Positions 1-8,316 of a DNA stretch of 64,000 nt are shown in pieces. Made by a program: the position numbers and the translations under genes. Within the stretch, counting starts at the first letter, position 1; each line of letters starts with the position of its first letter. The DNA is from Streptomyces olindensis (GTDB lineage: Bacteria > Actinomycetota > Actinomycetes > Streptomycetales > Streptomycetaceae), in assembly GCA_000696115.1 (NCBI GenBank), contig JJOH01000026.1, positions 1-64,000 on the forward strand, written 5' to 3'. The notes below the pieces were generated by a model. The model had not been told where the DNA came from. It saw nothing but the letters and a program-made list of their open reading frames with translations, and searched no databases.

Positions 1-1197
1 ATGAGTGATGACACCGCCATCCTCACCCCGCAGAAGCCGGCCCCCGAGCCGCCCGACGGCCAGGGCTACGCCCCCCGCCACGACAACGTCTCCGGGCACA
101 CGGTCACCAGCGGCATCCCCGTCGTACCGCCCGGCACGGCCTCGCCGTTCGGCCCGGGCGCGCCCGGCGACGGCCCGGTGCCGCACACAGCCCCGAAGCT
201 GCCCGAGCCGGTCTCGCCGCCCCCGGCGAGCTCCGCGAAGGCGCCCAAGAAGAAGGGGCGCAACAAGCTCGTGCTGCTCGCCGCGGGCGTGGTCGTCCTG
301 GCCGGTGGCGTCTACGGCGCCGGCCTGCTGATGAACCGCACCGACGTGCCCAAGGGCACCACCGTGCTCGGCGTCGACATCGGCGGCGGCACCCGCGACG
401 ACGCGGTCAAGAAGCTGGACGAGGCCTTCGACGGCCGCGTCGGCAAGGAGCTGAAGCTGTCGGTGGGCGGCAAGACCGTCGCCCTCGACCCGGACAACGC
501 CGGCCTCCAGTTCGACATGGACGCCACGGCCGACGCGGCGGCGAAGAGCGACTACAACCCGGTCTCCGTGATCGGCTCGCTGTTCGGCAACCACCGGGTC
601 GTCACGCCCGTCATGCCCGTCGACGAGGAGAAGCTGCACGCGTCCCTGGAGAGCGCGGCAGGCGGTGCCGGCTCGGTCACCGAGGGCACGATCAAGTTCG
701 AGCCGGGCAAGGCCGTCGCCGTCTACGGCAAGGCGGGCAAGGGCATCGACCTCGACAAGTCGACCGCGGCGGTGGAGGAGGCGTACCGCGCCCAGGTGGA
801 GACCGGTACGGCCACGACGGTCGACGTCCCGACGACCACCCAGCAGCCGAAGATCTCCAACGCCGAGGTCGACCGGATGATGAACACATTCGCCAAGCCG
901 GCGATGTCGGGCATCGTCACGGTCGAGGCGGGCGGCGTGGAGGTCAAGTTCAGCCCCCAGAACTCCCTCTGGAAGTTCCTCGCCGTCAAGCCGGTCGGCA
1001 ACAAGCTGGTCGAGTACTACGACAAGCCCGCCCTGAAGGAGCTGTACGGCGGAGCCTGGGACAGCGTGCTGATCACCCGGGGCAACGGCAAGAAGACCCC
1101 GGTGACGCCCGACGACGTCATCGGCGCCATGCGCCAGGCCCTGCTCGGCAAGACGGCGGCGGACCGCGTCGCCGTGATCGAGACGAATCCCAGTTAG
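1..1197 (+). CDS. VanW/PG-binding-type membrane protein
   Basis: This 398-residue protein starts with ATG at the first base of the window, so a longer upstream reading cannot be excluded, although the Pro-rich N-terminus looks natural. Residues 1-85 are disordered and Pro/Gly-rich, followed by a basic stretch (KKKGRNK) and one membrane segment at about residues 89-110. The rest should be extracytoplasmic. After the membrane segment comes the pattern KGTTVLGVDIGGGTRDDA, typical of the putative peptidoglycan-binding domain found N-terminal to VanW domains, seemingly present twice (about 120-210 and 210-300). It is probably a cell-wall-associated protein in which the cytoplasmic tail is not enzymatic. 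No VanW signature is obvious at the C-terminus, so a simple wall-binding role is the safest reading. Confidence 0.75.
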   Translation: MSDDTAILTPQKPAPEPPDGQGYAPRHDNVSGHTVTSGIPVVPPGTASPFGPGAPGDGPVPHTAPKLPEPVSPPPASSAKAPKKKGRNKLVLLAAGVVVLAGGVYGAGLLMNRTDVPKGTTVLGVDIGGGTRDDAVKKLDEAFDGRVGKELKLSVGGKTVALDPDNAGLQFDMDATADAAAKSDYNPVSVIGSLFGNHRVVTPVMPVDEEKLHASLESAAGGAGSVTEGTIKFEPGKAVAVYGKAGKGIDLDKSTAAVEEAYRAQVETGTATTVDVPTTTQQPKISNAEVDRMMNTFAKPAMSGIVTVEAGGVEVKFSPQNSLWKFLAVKPVGNKLVEYYDKPALKELYGGAWDSVLITRGNGKKTPVTPDDVIGAMRQALLGKTAADRVAVIETNPS

Positions 1198-1319
1198 CGC
1201 GAGCGGTTCGCAGGGCGCCCCGGTCGACGGCCGGGGCGCCCTTTCGCGTGCGGAGGGCGTCCGAAGCGGAACGCGCCGCGGAAGGCGGCCCGGGTCCCCC
1301 GCCGAGCCCGGCCACCGCG

Positions 1320-1451
1320 GGCGACAGCGACCTCACCGTCCTGGACGAGCCCACCACCGGCATGGACGTCATCACCCGCCAGGCCTTCTGGGCCACCATG
1401 CGCGAGCAGGCCGACCAGGGCCGGACCGTCCTCTTCGCCACCCACTACGTC
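1320..1451 (+). pseudogene. ABC transporter ATPase remnant (Walker B/D-loop/H-loop)
   Basis: A stretch of about 43 codons reads LTVLDEPTTGMDVITRQAFW and then, after a short charged segment, VLFATHYV. These are the Walker B, D-loop and H-loop region of a drug-export-type (DrrA/CcmA-like) ABC ATPase. No Walker A, no signature motif and no C-terminal part are present, and no start codon with a ribosome site serves it. The homology stops abruptly near base 1450, exactly where a second remnant begins on the other strand. It is a dead fragment left by a deletion or inversion. Confidence 0.7.
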
Positions 1452-1558
1452 AACGGGTTGGCGCCCTCCGCCAGGGCCGCTGCCGTGAGCGTCGGGTCGA
1501 TGACGCGTTCGCCGGTGAGGACCTTGCGGATCGCCTCGGCCAGTTGGGCGGCGACGCA
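1448..1558 (-). pseudogene. NarL-type response regulator remnant
   Basis: On the minus strand about 35 codons read AAQLAEAIRKVLTGERVIDP, then TLTAAALAEGANPLT. This is the end of the receiver domain and the linker of a NarL/FixJ two-component response regulator, just before its HTH. The receiver core and the LuxR-type HTH are both absent, and an in-frame stop follows directly after NPLT. It abuts the ABC-ATPase remnant. In actinomycetes such ABC exporters and NarL regulators are often neighbours in one operon, so both pieces may derive from one lost locus (inference). Confidence 0.6.
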
Positions 1559-1600
1559 CCCGCACCCGCGATCCCACACGTGCCGCTACGGCGAGGGGCG

Positions 1601-2452
1601 TCAGTTGAGCATCGCCCTCGCGGCCGAAGCCTCCCCCCGCACCCGCCCGGCCGCGGCCTCGTCCACGGCCTCCACCACCTCCGCATAGGCCTCCAACTCC
1701 GCGGCCCCACCCACGAAATCCCCCCGCTGAACGAGCAACCGCGCCCGCTCGTACCGCAGTCGCGCGGGATGCGACGGCAGCAGCAGCGACAACTCGACCG
1801 CCCACAACGCCACATCCGACCGTTCGGGCCGGGCCGCCGCCCACGCCCGCGCGTTGTTCAGGATCCGCAGCACCACGTCCAGCGGATCGGCCGGCCGCAG
1901 CATCGCCGCGTCCAGCCGCGCCCCCGTCGCCCCGGCCACCAGCAGCTCCGCGTCCGCGCCGCTCAGCACCCGCCCCCCGTCGAACGGATCCGCCAGCACC
2001 TGCCCCTCCTCGGGTCCGAACCCGACCACGAAATGACCCGGCAGAGCCACCCCGTACACCGGCGCCCCCGCCCGCCGGGCCACCTCCATCCACACCACCG
2101 ACAGCAGGATCGGCAACCCCCTGCGCCGCGTCAGCACCTCATGCAGCAGCGAGGACTCCAGCCGCTGGTAGTCGGCCGGAGTGCCGTGGAAGCCCATCCG
2201 GTCACCGAGCAGCTCCCGCAGGGCGACCGCCCACGCCCGCGGCCCGCCGGGCCGGTACGGCACCAGTCCGGCCAGCCGGTCCAGCTCGACCTGCGCGGCG
2301 TCGATGCCCGCCTCGTCCAGCGCCCCGTCCGCCTCCGCGCCCACCAGCAGGCACAGCGCCGACAGATCGGGCCGCTCGGACCGGGCCTCTTCGGCGAACC
2401 GCCGCCGCAGCTCGGCGGAACGCTCCGGGGGCGGTGGAAACGGGGGACGCAT
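1601..2452 (-). CDS. SirB1/transglutaminase-like family protein
   Basis: About 283 residues. The middle contains LLHEVLTRRRGLPILLSVVW and GVALPGHFVVGFG, the hallmark of the SirB1 / Transglut_core2 family. The C-terminal part (from about residue 190) is helical and resembles the TPR-like end of this family. The biochemical role is unknown; it is a cytoplasmic protein with no signal peptide. I place the start at the ATG reading MRPPF, which has a GAGAGGG motif 12 nt upstream; a GTG seven codons earlier, 9 nt after the stop of the upstream acetyltransferase, is also possible. It is the second gene of a two-gene operon on this strand. Confidence 0.75.
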   Translation of the reverse strand: MRPPFPPPPERSAELRRRFAEEARSERPDLSALCLLVGAEADGALDEAGIDAAQVELDRLAGLVPYRPGGPRAWAVALRELLGDRMGFHGTPADYQRLESSLLHEVLTRRRGLPILLSVVWMEVARRAGAPVYGVALPGHFVVGFGPEEGQVLADPFDGGRVLSGADAELLVAGATGARLDAAMLRPADPLDVVLRILNNARAWAAARPERSDVALWAVELSLLLPSHPARLRYERARLLVQRGDFVGGAAELEAYAEVVEAVDEAAAGRVRGEASAARAMLN

Positions 2453-2482
2453 AGCTGGCTCGTGCCCTCTCACGACGATCGA

Positions 2483-3499
2483 TTACCGGCCGGTGCCGTC
2501 GGCGTCCGGCGCCCGGTAGTGGTGGTAGGCGTGGTGCGCGGCGAAGCCCATGCCGGCGTACAGCGCCCGCGCCTCCGCGTTGTCGGCCTCCACCTGGAGC
2601 CACGCGGCCGAGGCGCCCTCGTCGAGGGCCTGCCGGGCCAGCGCCGCCATCACGGCCGTCCCCAGCCCCTGCCGACGCAGCTCCGGATCGACCTCGACCG
2701 CGGCGAACCCGGCCCACCGCCCGTCGACGACACACCGCCCGATGGCCGCCGGAGGCGCCCCCTCCGCCGCACCGGGCACGGTCGCGAACCACACCGACGG
2801 CCCGGACCCCAGCACCCGCAGTGCCACCTCGCTCACGCCCTTGCGCTGATACCGGGCCAGCCACCCCTCGCCGGCCTCCCGGGACAGCTCGACCACCGCC
2901 GGATCGCCCCGGTCGGCGACCGGCGCCAGCGCCCCGACCCACAGCTCGGCCGTCACCTCCCGCACCCAGCCCCGCTCCTCCAGCTCGGCGCAGAGCGGCT
3001 CCTGCGTGCTCTCGGCGCCGGTCGCGGTCTGGACGTAGGCGGGCAGTCCGCGCTCGCCGTACCACCGGCGGACCGCGTCGAGCGCCTCGTCGAGGGGCAC
3101 GCCCGGGTCGCCGAGCGGGAGCACCGAATTGGCCCGGCGCGTGAAGCCGGACGCGGCCCGCAGCTCCCAGTCCCCGAGTCGCTCGCTCTCCACGGGCCGC
3201 CAGGCCCGCGCTGCGACCCGGGCCAGCTCCTCGTAGGAGGCGGCCGGACCGCGGCGACGCGCCGGGGCGGCGGGGACGATCTTGCCCGCGACCAGCGCTG
3301 ATTCCGCGATGCGGACGCTCTCGCCACTCTTGCGTGTGATCAGCAGCACACCCTTGTCCCATGATGTGAGAACACCGACCGTATCGGTGAACTTCTCACC
3401 CGGGGGACCATGTTCGATCAAGCTCCGCACGGAGACCCGTTTGCCCACGTCAGCAGCGGTGATACGGACCTCGAGTCGCCCGGCGGCAGAGATTTCCAC
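2483..3499 (-). CDS. GNAT family N-acetyltransferase
   Basis: About 338 residues. The first 70 residues form a small beta-rich module (DTVGVLTSWDKGVLLITRKS) that resembles an SH3/Tudor-like fold fused to the enzyme. The GNAT domain occupies the C-terminal half, with the acetyl-CoA-binding signature RRQGLGTAVM and the closing NAEARALYAGMGF. The substrate cannot be read from sequence. A strong AGGAGG lies 13 nt upstream of the chosen GTG (MEISAAGR); an earlier GTG directly abuts that motif and is less plausible, and an ATG ten codons upstream is the longest option. It lies upstream of the SirB1-like gene with a 9-30 nt gap and is divergent from the ferredoxin gene. Confidence 0.82.
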   Translation of the reverse strand: MEISAAGRLEVRITAADVGKRVSVRSLIEHGPPGEKFTDTVGVLTSWDKGVLLITRKSGESVRIAESALVAGKIVPAAPARRRGPAASYEELARVAARAWRPVESERLGDWELRAASGFTRRANSVLPLGDPGVPLDEALDAVRRWYGERGLPAYVQTATGAESTQEPLCAELEERGWVREVTAELWVGALAPVADRGDPAVVELSREAGEGWLARYQRKGVSEVALRVLGSGPSVWFATVPGAAEGAPPAAIGRCVVDGRWAGFAAVEVDPELRRQGLGTAVMAALARQALDEGASAAWLQVEADNAEARALYAGMGFAAHHAYHHYRAPDADGTGR

Positions 3500-3639
3500 A
3501 GGTCGGTTCACCCCTCCTGTTCGGATCATGCCCAGGAACGGAGATACTAGGGGCGGGCATCGACGACGCCGCGCTCCCGCGCGCCAGGCGGCGGAGCCTG
3601 AGGAGGCCCGCCAGCGCCCTATCGAGGAGGAACGACAGC

Positions 3640-3960
3640 GTGACCTACGTCATCGCGCAGCCTTGTGTCGACGTCAAGGACAAGGCGTGCATCGAGGAGT
3701 GCCCGGTCGACTGCATCTACGAGGGCCAGCGGTCCTTGTACATCCACCCGGACGAATGCGTCGACTGCGGGGCCTGTGAGCCGGTCTGCCCGGTCGAGGC
3801 CATCTTCTACGAGGACGACACTCCCGAGGAGTGGAAGGACTACTACAAGGCGAACGTCGAGTTCTTCGACGAGCTCGGTTCCCCGGGCGGCGCCAGCAAG
3901 CTGGGTCTGATCGAGCGCGATCACCCGTTCATCGCCGCGCTGCCGCCGCAGGCCGAGTAA
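3640..3960 (+). CDS. fdxA: seven-iron (3Fe-4S/4Fe-4S) ferredoxin
   Basis: A complete 106-residue ferredoxin. The N-terminal cysteine set (CVDVKDKACIEECPVDC) and the second set (CVDCGACEPVCPVEAI) give the 7Fe arrangement with an altered first cluster. The C-terminal extension (KANVEFFDELGSPGGA) is standard for actinobacterial FdxA/FdxC. It is a small soluble electron carrier, and its partner reductase or P450 is not nearby. The start is GTG with a near-perfect GAGGAGG ribosome site about 12 nt upstream. It sits directly before dapC, an order also known from mycobacteria. Confidence 0.95.
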   Translation: MTYVIAQPCVDVKDKACIEECPVDCIYEGQRSLYIHPDECVDCGACEPVCPVEAIFYEDDTPEEWKDYYKANVEFFDELGSPGGASKLGLIERDHPFIAALPPQAE

Positions 3961-4089
3961 TCCCGTCAGCGGCCCGCACTCCGTGCCGCCTCGGTCCCGT
4001 ACGGCCCGATCACGCCCGATCGCCGTGCGGGGCCGAGGCGTTTGCCGCGACCACTCGGCTCGTACGTACCAGAAAGTGAGCCAGAACCC

Positions 4090-5181
4090 GTGTCCGCAGT
4101 CTCCGACCGCCTCCCCACCTTCCCCTGGGACAAGCTGACGCCGTACAAGGCCACGGCCGCCGCCCACCCGGACGGCATCGTCGACCTGTCCGTCGGCACC
4201 CCGGTCGACCCGGTCCCCGAGCTGGTCCAGAAAGCCCTGGTCGCCGCGGCGGACTCCCCGGGTTACCCGACCGTCTGGGGCACGCCCGAGCTGCGCGACG
4301 CGATCACCGGCTGGGTGGAGCGCCGCCTCGGCGCCCGGGACGTCACCCACCGCCACGTCCTGCCGGTCGTCGGCTCCAAGGAGCTCGTCGCCTGGCTGCC
4401 GACCCAGCTGGGCCTCGGCCCCGGCGACCGGGTGGCCCACCCGCGCCTGGCCTACCCGACGTACGAGGTCGGCGCCCGCCTGGCCCGGGCCGAGTACGAG
4501 GTCTACGACGACCCGACCGCGCTCGACCCGGCCGGCCTGAAGCTCCTGTGGCTGAACTCCCCGTCCAACCCGACGGGCAAGGTCCTGTCGAAGGCGGAGC
4601 TGACCCGGATCGTCGCGTGGGCCCGGGAGCACGGCGTCCTGCTCTTCTCCGACGAGTGCTACCTGGAACTGGGCTGGGAGGCCGACCCGGTCTCGGTGCT
4701 GCACCCGGACGTCAACGGCGGCTCGTACGACGGCATCGTGTCCGTGCACTCCCTCTCCAAGCGCTCGAACCTCGCCGGCTACCGGGCGGCCTTCCTGGCC
4801 GGTGACCCGGCCGTCCTCGGCCCGCTCCTGGAGATCCGCAAGCACGGCGGCATGATGACGCCCGCGCCGACCCAGGCGGCGGTGATCGCGGCCCTCGGCG
4901 ACGACGAGCACGTGCGCGTGCAGCGCGAGCGCTACGCCGCCCGGCGCGAGCTGCTGCGCGAGGCGCTCCTCGCCCGCGGCTTCCGCATCGAGCACAGCGA
5001 GGCCAGCCTCTACCTGTGGGCCACCCGGGGCGAGTCCTGCTGGGACACGGTCGCCCACCTCGCGGAGCGGGGCATCCTGGTGGCCCCGGGCGACTTCTAC
5101 GGACCCGCGGGCGCCGAGTTCGTCCGCGTGGCGCTGACCGCGACGGACGAGCGGGTGGCGGCGGCGGTACGGCGCCTCTGA
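4090..5181 (+). CDS. dapC: succinyldiaminopimelate transaminase (DapC)
   Basis: A 363-residue fold-type I PLP aminotransferase. It makes N-succinyl-LL-2,6-diaminopimelate from the keto precursor, using glutamate, in the lysine and peptidoglycan branch. Visible features are the N-terminal TFPWDKLTPYKATAAAHPDG typical of actinobacterial DapC, the substrate/PLP segment WLNSPSNPTGKVLS, SDECYLELGW, and the PLP lysine in SLSKRSNLAGYR. The start is the GTG reading MSAVSDRLP, with a weak AAGTGAG upstream; frame-extension codons before it are not conserved-looking. It follows ferredoxin by 129 nt and ends in a strong hairpin. dapE lies 2 kb downstream, so two steps of the pathway are nearly adjacent. 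Confidence 0.93.
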   Translation: MSAVSDRLPTFPWDKLTPYKATAAAHPDGIVDLSVGTPVDPVPELVQKALVAAADSPGYPTVWGTPELRDAITGWVERRLGARDVTHRHVLPVVGSKELVAWLPTQLGLGPGDRVAHPRLAYPTYEVGARLARAEYEVYDDPTALDPAGLKLLWLNSPSNPTGKVLSKAELTRIVAWAREHGVLLFSDECYLELGWEADPVSVLHPDVNGGSYDGIVSVHSLSKRSNLAGYRAAFLAGDPAVLGPLLEIRKHGGMMTPAPTQAAVIAALGDDEHVRVQRERYAARRELLREALLARGFRIEHSEASLYLWATRGESCWDTVAHLAERGILVAPGDFYGPAGAEFVRVALTATDERVAAAVRRL

Positions 5182-5205
5182 CCGCTGCCGCGGTGCCCGG
5201 GCATG

Positions 5206-5242
5206 CCGAAGGGGTCCAGGGAAGCTCCCTGGACCCCTTCGG
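5206..5242. terminator. bidirectional hairpin terminator after dapC
   Basis: A 17-bp perfect inverted repeat (CCGAAGGGGTCCAGGGA and its complement) with a 3-nt loop lies between the convergent dapC and small secreted-protein genes. There is no T-tract, as is usual in Streptomyces. It can serve both strands. Confidence 0.8.
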
Positions 5243-5258
5243 GCGTCGGAAACCGGCG

Positions 5259-5705
5259 TCAGCCGACCGGCAGACCCTTCACCGGCAGCGAGTCGGCGGA
5301 CGGCACACCACCCTTGGTCTGGCCGTCCGTCGGCAGTCCGCCCTGGGCCGAACCGGCCGCGTCACCGACGAGCTGCCCGGCGGAACCCGCCGCGTCACCG
5401 GCCGCCTTCTGCGTGACGGGCGTGGTCTTCTTGACCGCCTTGCCGCCGGTCTTGCCCGCGGCCGGCACCGCCTTCTTGACGGCCTTGCCGTCGGTGTCAC
5501 CCGCGGACTCGGTGACGTTCTGCGCGGCGCCGTCGACGGTGTTGCCGACGTTCGCCCCGTCCAGGGCGGTCAGCCCGCCGAGGTTCGGGGTGGCCGGCAG
5601 CTCGGGGGCCGCGCTGGCGGAGCCGGCCGCACCGACCCCGGCAGCCGCTCCCGCAGCGACGATCAGCGCGGCACGGGCGATCCGGCGGGTCAGGGGGAGG
5701 GACAT
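5259..5705 (-). CDS. small secreted Ala/Gly/Lys-rich protein
   Basis: 148 residues. The N-terminus (MSLPLTRRIARAALIVAAGA) is a classical signal peptide with a likely cleavage after ASA at about residue 32. The mature part starts APELPATPNLGGLTALDGAN and becomes a low-complexity series of Lys/Ala/Gly repeats (GKAVKK occurs twice). Such proteins are conserved in Streptomyces and are sometimes labelled ATP-binding without evidence; I see no nucleotide-binding motif. It is probably a wall or extracellular-matrix protein. The ATG has GAAGGAG 5 nt upstream. It is convergent with dapC and preceded by two palindromes. Confidence 0.75.
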   Translation of the reverse strand: MSLPLTRRIARAALIVAAGAAAGVGAAGSASAAPELPATPNLGGLTALDGANVGNTVDGAAQNVTESAGDTDGKAVKKAVPAAGKTGGKAVKKTTPVTQKAAGDAAGSAGQLVGDAAGSAQGGLPTDGQTKGGVPSADSLPVKGLPVG

Positions 5706-5828
5706 GGTGCTCCTTCGACGGAGAGAACAGTGAGCTTCGTGAGGTGTCCGACCGGGTTCGGGAGTTGATCGACTGGCTGTTGATCGCCCCGGCTCGGACG
5801 CAGTGACTACCGCTCGAAGCCCGCGAAG

Positions 5829-5844
5829 GTTGCGGCGCCGCAAC
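5829..5844. promoter_or_regulatory. 16-bp perfect palindrome upstream of the small secreted protein
   Basis: GTTGCGGCGCCGCAAC is a perfect palindrome about 125 nt upstream of the minus-strand start codon. It lies in a 346-nt stretch without a gene. It could be an operator or part of a leader hairpin. Confidence 0.4.
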
Positions 5845-5856
5845 GTAAAGAGTTGG

Positions 5857-5871
5857 TAATGCGTCGCATTA
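5857..5871. promoter_or_regulatory. 15-bp AT-containing palindrome (candidate operator)
   Basis: TAATGCG-T-CGCATTA is a perfect inverted repeat in a locally AT-richer zone, 12 nt from the previous palindrome. Apart from these two elements the 346-nt gap between the secreted protein and the next gene shows nothing recognisable. Confidence 0.45.
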
Positions 5872-6051
5872 TCGGCTGCGGATGAAAACGGGCAAAGAGA
5901 ATCCCTCCGGGGAGCCCGCCGAATCCTTCCAGCCCTTTGTTCCCAAGGGTTCTCACGGATGTCCTGACGCGACGGCGCAAACCCGCGCACCCCGTCGCCG
6001 CCGAGCCCCGCGACTGACCCTCCCGGGTGAGTCCCCGCACCCTTGCGCGAG

Positions 6052-7032
6052 TTAGCCCATCGTGACGATGCGGACCGCGTCCGCGTTGCGCTGCGACCCC
6101 GCCGTGCCCTTCGTCGGGGCGTCCCGCCACTCGCTGGCGGTGTTCCCGGCGACCCACTCCCGGCCCGCGTACGTCACCCGCGCGATGTGCAGCTCGGAGG
6201 CGTTGGCCACGGCCCAGTGCGCCAGCTGCCAGCCGCGCTGGTCCAGGCTCCGCCCGCCGGCCGCACTCGTGTCGGACGCCACCGGCAGCGTCACCGTCCG
6301 GCCGCCGTCCCCCTCTGCGGGGCTCGGCGACGGCGACGGCGTGGCCGCCGAGGAGGCGCCCACCTCGGCGCCGGCCGGCTCCAGCACATCGCGCCCGAAG
6401 TCCCGCGCGAGTGCGGCCCGCACCCCGTCCGGGCCCGTCGCCCGGGTCGCTGCCGGGCGGCCCTCGCAGGTCAGCGTGGCCGCGGACTGCCCGGTGAGGG
6501 CCGCGGCGAGCAGCGCGGCGTCCGGCTCGTGCTTGGCGTAGGCCTGCGGGAAACCGCTGCGCTGCACGCGCTGCGCGGCGACCGTGAGCGGCAGCCGCGT
6601 GTAGCCGGGCACCTTGACCAGGTGCTCGTAGAACTCGCCCGCCGAGTACGTCGGGTCCATGATCTCCTTCGGCGTTCCCCAGCCCTGCGAGGGCCGCTGC
6701 TGGAACAGGCCGAGGGAGTCCCGGTCGCCGTGGTCGATGTTGCGCAGGCTCGACTCCTGGAGCGCGGTCGCCAGCGCGATGGTCACGGCCCGCTCCGGCA
6801 GGCCGCGCGCGGTGCCCACGGCGGTGATCGTCGCCGCGTTCACGGCCTGCTCGGGCGTGAAGGCGTACGACGCCCCGTCGCCCTTGCCGGAGACGACTTT
6901 GCAGCCCGGCTCGCCCGTGCCCCCGGTGACGTACTGCACGACGAGGTAACCGGCGACCGCGAGCAGGATCACGAAAGCGGACCCGCATCGGAAGAGGCGG
7001 CCACGACGTTTGGAAGAGGACGGCTCTGGCAC
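6052..7032 (-). CDS. membrane-anchored lysozyme-like (transglycosylase-type) protein
   Basis: About 326 residues. After a short cytoplasmic tail with SSSKRRGRLFR comes one membrane segment (CGSAFVILLAVAGYLVVQY). The extracytoplasmic part holds ALATALQESSLRNIDHGDRD and SLGLFQQRPSQGWGTP, the pattern of actinobacterial lysozyme-fold proteins, with the Glu of QESSL as the likely catalytic acid. A Ser/Pro linker (about residues 225-240) precedes a small C-terminal domain (LDQRGWQLAHWAVANA). Homologues are often named heavy metal transporter, which the sequence does not support. The start is a GTG without a clear ribosome site; the gene is divergent from dapE with 85 nt between. Confidence 0.7.
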   Translation of the reverse strand: MPEPSSSKRRGRLFRCGSAFVILLAVAGYLVVQYVTGGTGEPGCKVVSGKGDGASYAFTPEQAVNAATITAVGTARGLPERAVTIALATALQESSLRNIDHGDRDSLGLFQQRPSQGWGTPKEIMDPTYSAGEFYEHLVKVPGYTRLPLTVAAQRVQRSGFPQAYAKHEPDAALLAAALTGQSAATLTCEGRPAATRATGPDGVRAALARDFGRDVLEPAGAEVGASSAATPSPSPSPAEGDGGRTVTLPVASDTSAAGGRSLDQRGWQLAHWAVANASELHIARVTYAGREWVAGNTASEWRDAPTKGTAGSQRNADAVRIVTMG

Positions 7033-7104
7033 GCCGTACAAGGTACTGGAGAGTACGGAGTGCCATGTGCCGGGTGGGGAAGGTGTGCACCGGGCATGGC
7101 GCGT

Positions 7105-7120
7105 TAGGGTCGACGGCATG
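7105..7120 (+). promoter_or_regulatory. leaderless promoter of dapE
   Basis: A -10-like TAGGGT ends 7 nt before the ATG of dapE, and there is no Shine-Dalgarno sequence. That spacing puts the transcription start on or next to the A of the start codon. No good -35 box is visible. Confidence 0.5.
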
Positions 7121-8197
7121 GCCGACACCTCGCTTGACCTCACGCTGGACGCCGCGGAGCTCACCGCCCGGCTCGTCGACTTCCGCTCCGAGAGCGGCAC
7201 CGAGAAGCCGCTCGCGGACGCGATCGAGACCGCGCTGCGCGCGCTGCCCCACCTGACGGTCGACCGGTATGGCAACAACGTCGTGGCCCGTACGAACCTG
7301 GGCCGCGCGGAGCGGGTGATCCTGGCCGGACACATCGACACCGTCCCCGTGGCGGACAACGTCCCCTCCCGGCTCGACGAGGACGGCGTCCTGTGGGGCT
7401 GCGGCACCTGCGACATGAAGTCGGGCGTCGCCGTGCAGCTGCGCATCGCGGCCACGGTCCCGGCCCCGAACCGCGACCTGACCTTCGTCTTCTACGACAA
7501 CGAGGAGGTCGCCGCGGAGCTGAACGGCCTCAAGCACGTCTCCGAGGCGCACCCCGAGTGGCTGGAGGGCGACTTCGCGGTCCTCCTGGAGCCGTCGGAC
7601 GGCCAGGTCGAGGGCGGCTGCCAGGGCACGCTGCGGGTGCTGCTGAAGACCACGGGCGAGCGGGCCCACTCGGCACGCGGCTGGATGGGCTCCAACGCGA
7701 TCCACGCGGCGGCCCCGATCCTGGCCCGCCTCGCCTCCTACGAGCCCCGGTGGCCGGTGATCGACGGCCTGGAGTACCGCGAGGGCCTGAACGCGGTCGG
7801 TATCACCGGGGGAGTGGCCGGCAACGTCATCCCCGACGAGTGCGTCGTCACCGTCAACTTCCGCTACGCGCCCGACCGCACGCCCGAGGAGGCCGTCGCC
7901 CACGTCCGGGAGGTCTTCGCGGACTGCGGGGTGGCGGAGTTCGAGGTCGTCGACCACAGCGGCGCGGCGATGCCCGGCCTGTCCCACCCGGCGGCCAAGG
8001 CGTTCATCGAGGCGGTCGGCGGCACCCCGATGCCGAAGTACGGCTGGACCGATGTCTCACGCTTCTCGGCCCTGGGCGTCCCGGCGGTCAACTACGGCCC
8101 GGGCAACCCCCACTTGGCGCACAAGCGGGACGAGCGCGTGGAGGTCGCGAAGATCCTCGCGGGCGAGGAGCGGCTGCGGAACTGGCTGACCGCCTGA
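7118..8197 (+). CDS. dapE: succinyl-diaminopimelate desuccinylase (DapE)
   Basis: A 359-residue M20-family zinc hydrolase. It removes succinate from N-succinyl-LL-diaminopimelate, giving LL-DAP for lysine and, in Streptomyces, LL-DAP-type peptidoglycan. Metal and catalytic residues are visible in order: His in LAGHIDTVP, Asp in GCGTCDMKSG, the Glu pair in FYDNEEVAAE, Glu in LLEPSDGQVEGG, and His in GPGNPHLAHKRDE. The dimerisation domain lies between, with HSARGWMGSNAIH. The ATG (MADTSLDL) is chosen over a longer frame because of the family length and the leaderless-type promoter directly before it. Confidence 0.95.
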   Translation: MADTSLDLTLDAAELTARLVDFRSESGTEKPLADAIETALRALPHLTVDRYGNNVVARTNLGRAERVILAGHIDTVPVADNVPSRLDEDGVLWGCGTCDMKSGVAVQLRIAATVPAPNRDLTFVFYDNEEVAAELNGLKHVSEAHPEWLEGDFAVLLEPSDGQVEGGCQGTLRVLLKTTGERAHSARGWMGSNAIHAAAPILARLASYEPRWPVIDGLEYREGLNAVGITGGVAGNVIPDECVVTVNFRYAPDRTPEEAVAHVREVFADCGVAEFEVVDHSGAAMPGLSHPAAKAFIEAVGGTPMPKYGWTDVSRFSALGVPAVNYGPGNPHLAHKRDERVEVAKILAGEERLRNWLTA

Positions 8198-8266
8198 CCT
8201 CGCCGGGACGCCATCGTGTTTACGGCGCTTCATCGCGGACATGCTCACGTCCCTCGTTCGTAACCC

Positions 8267-8280
8267 GCGTAGATCTACGC
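8267..8280. promoter_or_regulatory. 14-bp palindrome overlapping a candidate -10 box
   Basis: GCGTAGATCTACGC is a perfect palindrome 36 nt before the LOG-family gene. Its right arm overlaps TACGCT, a possible -10 with CTCGTT 17 nt upstream. This looks like an operator placed over a promoter. Confidence 0.4.
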
Positions 8281-8316
8281 TGAGGTGGAACGACAGGCAC
8301 GACGGAGGGAGCGCAC

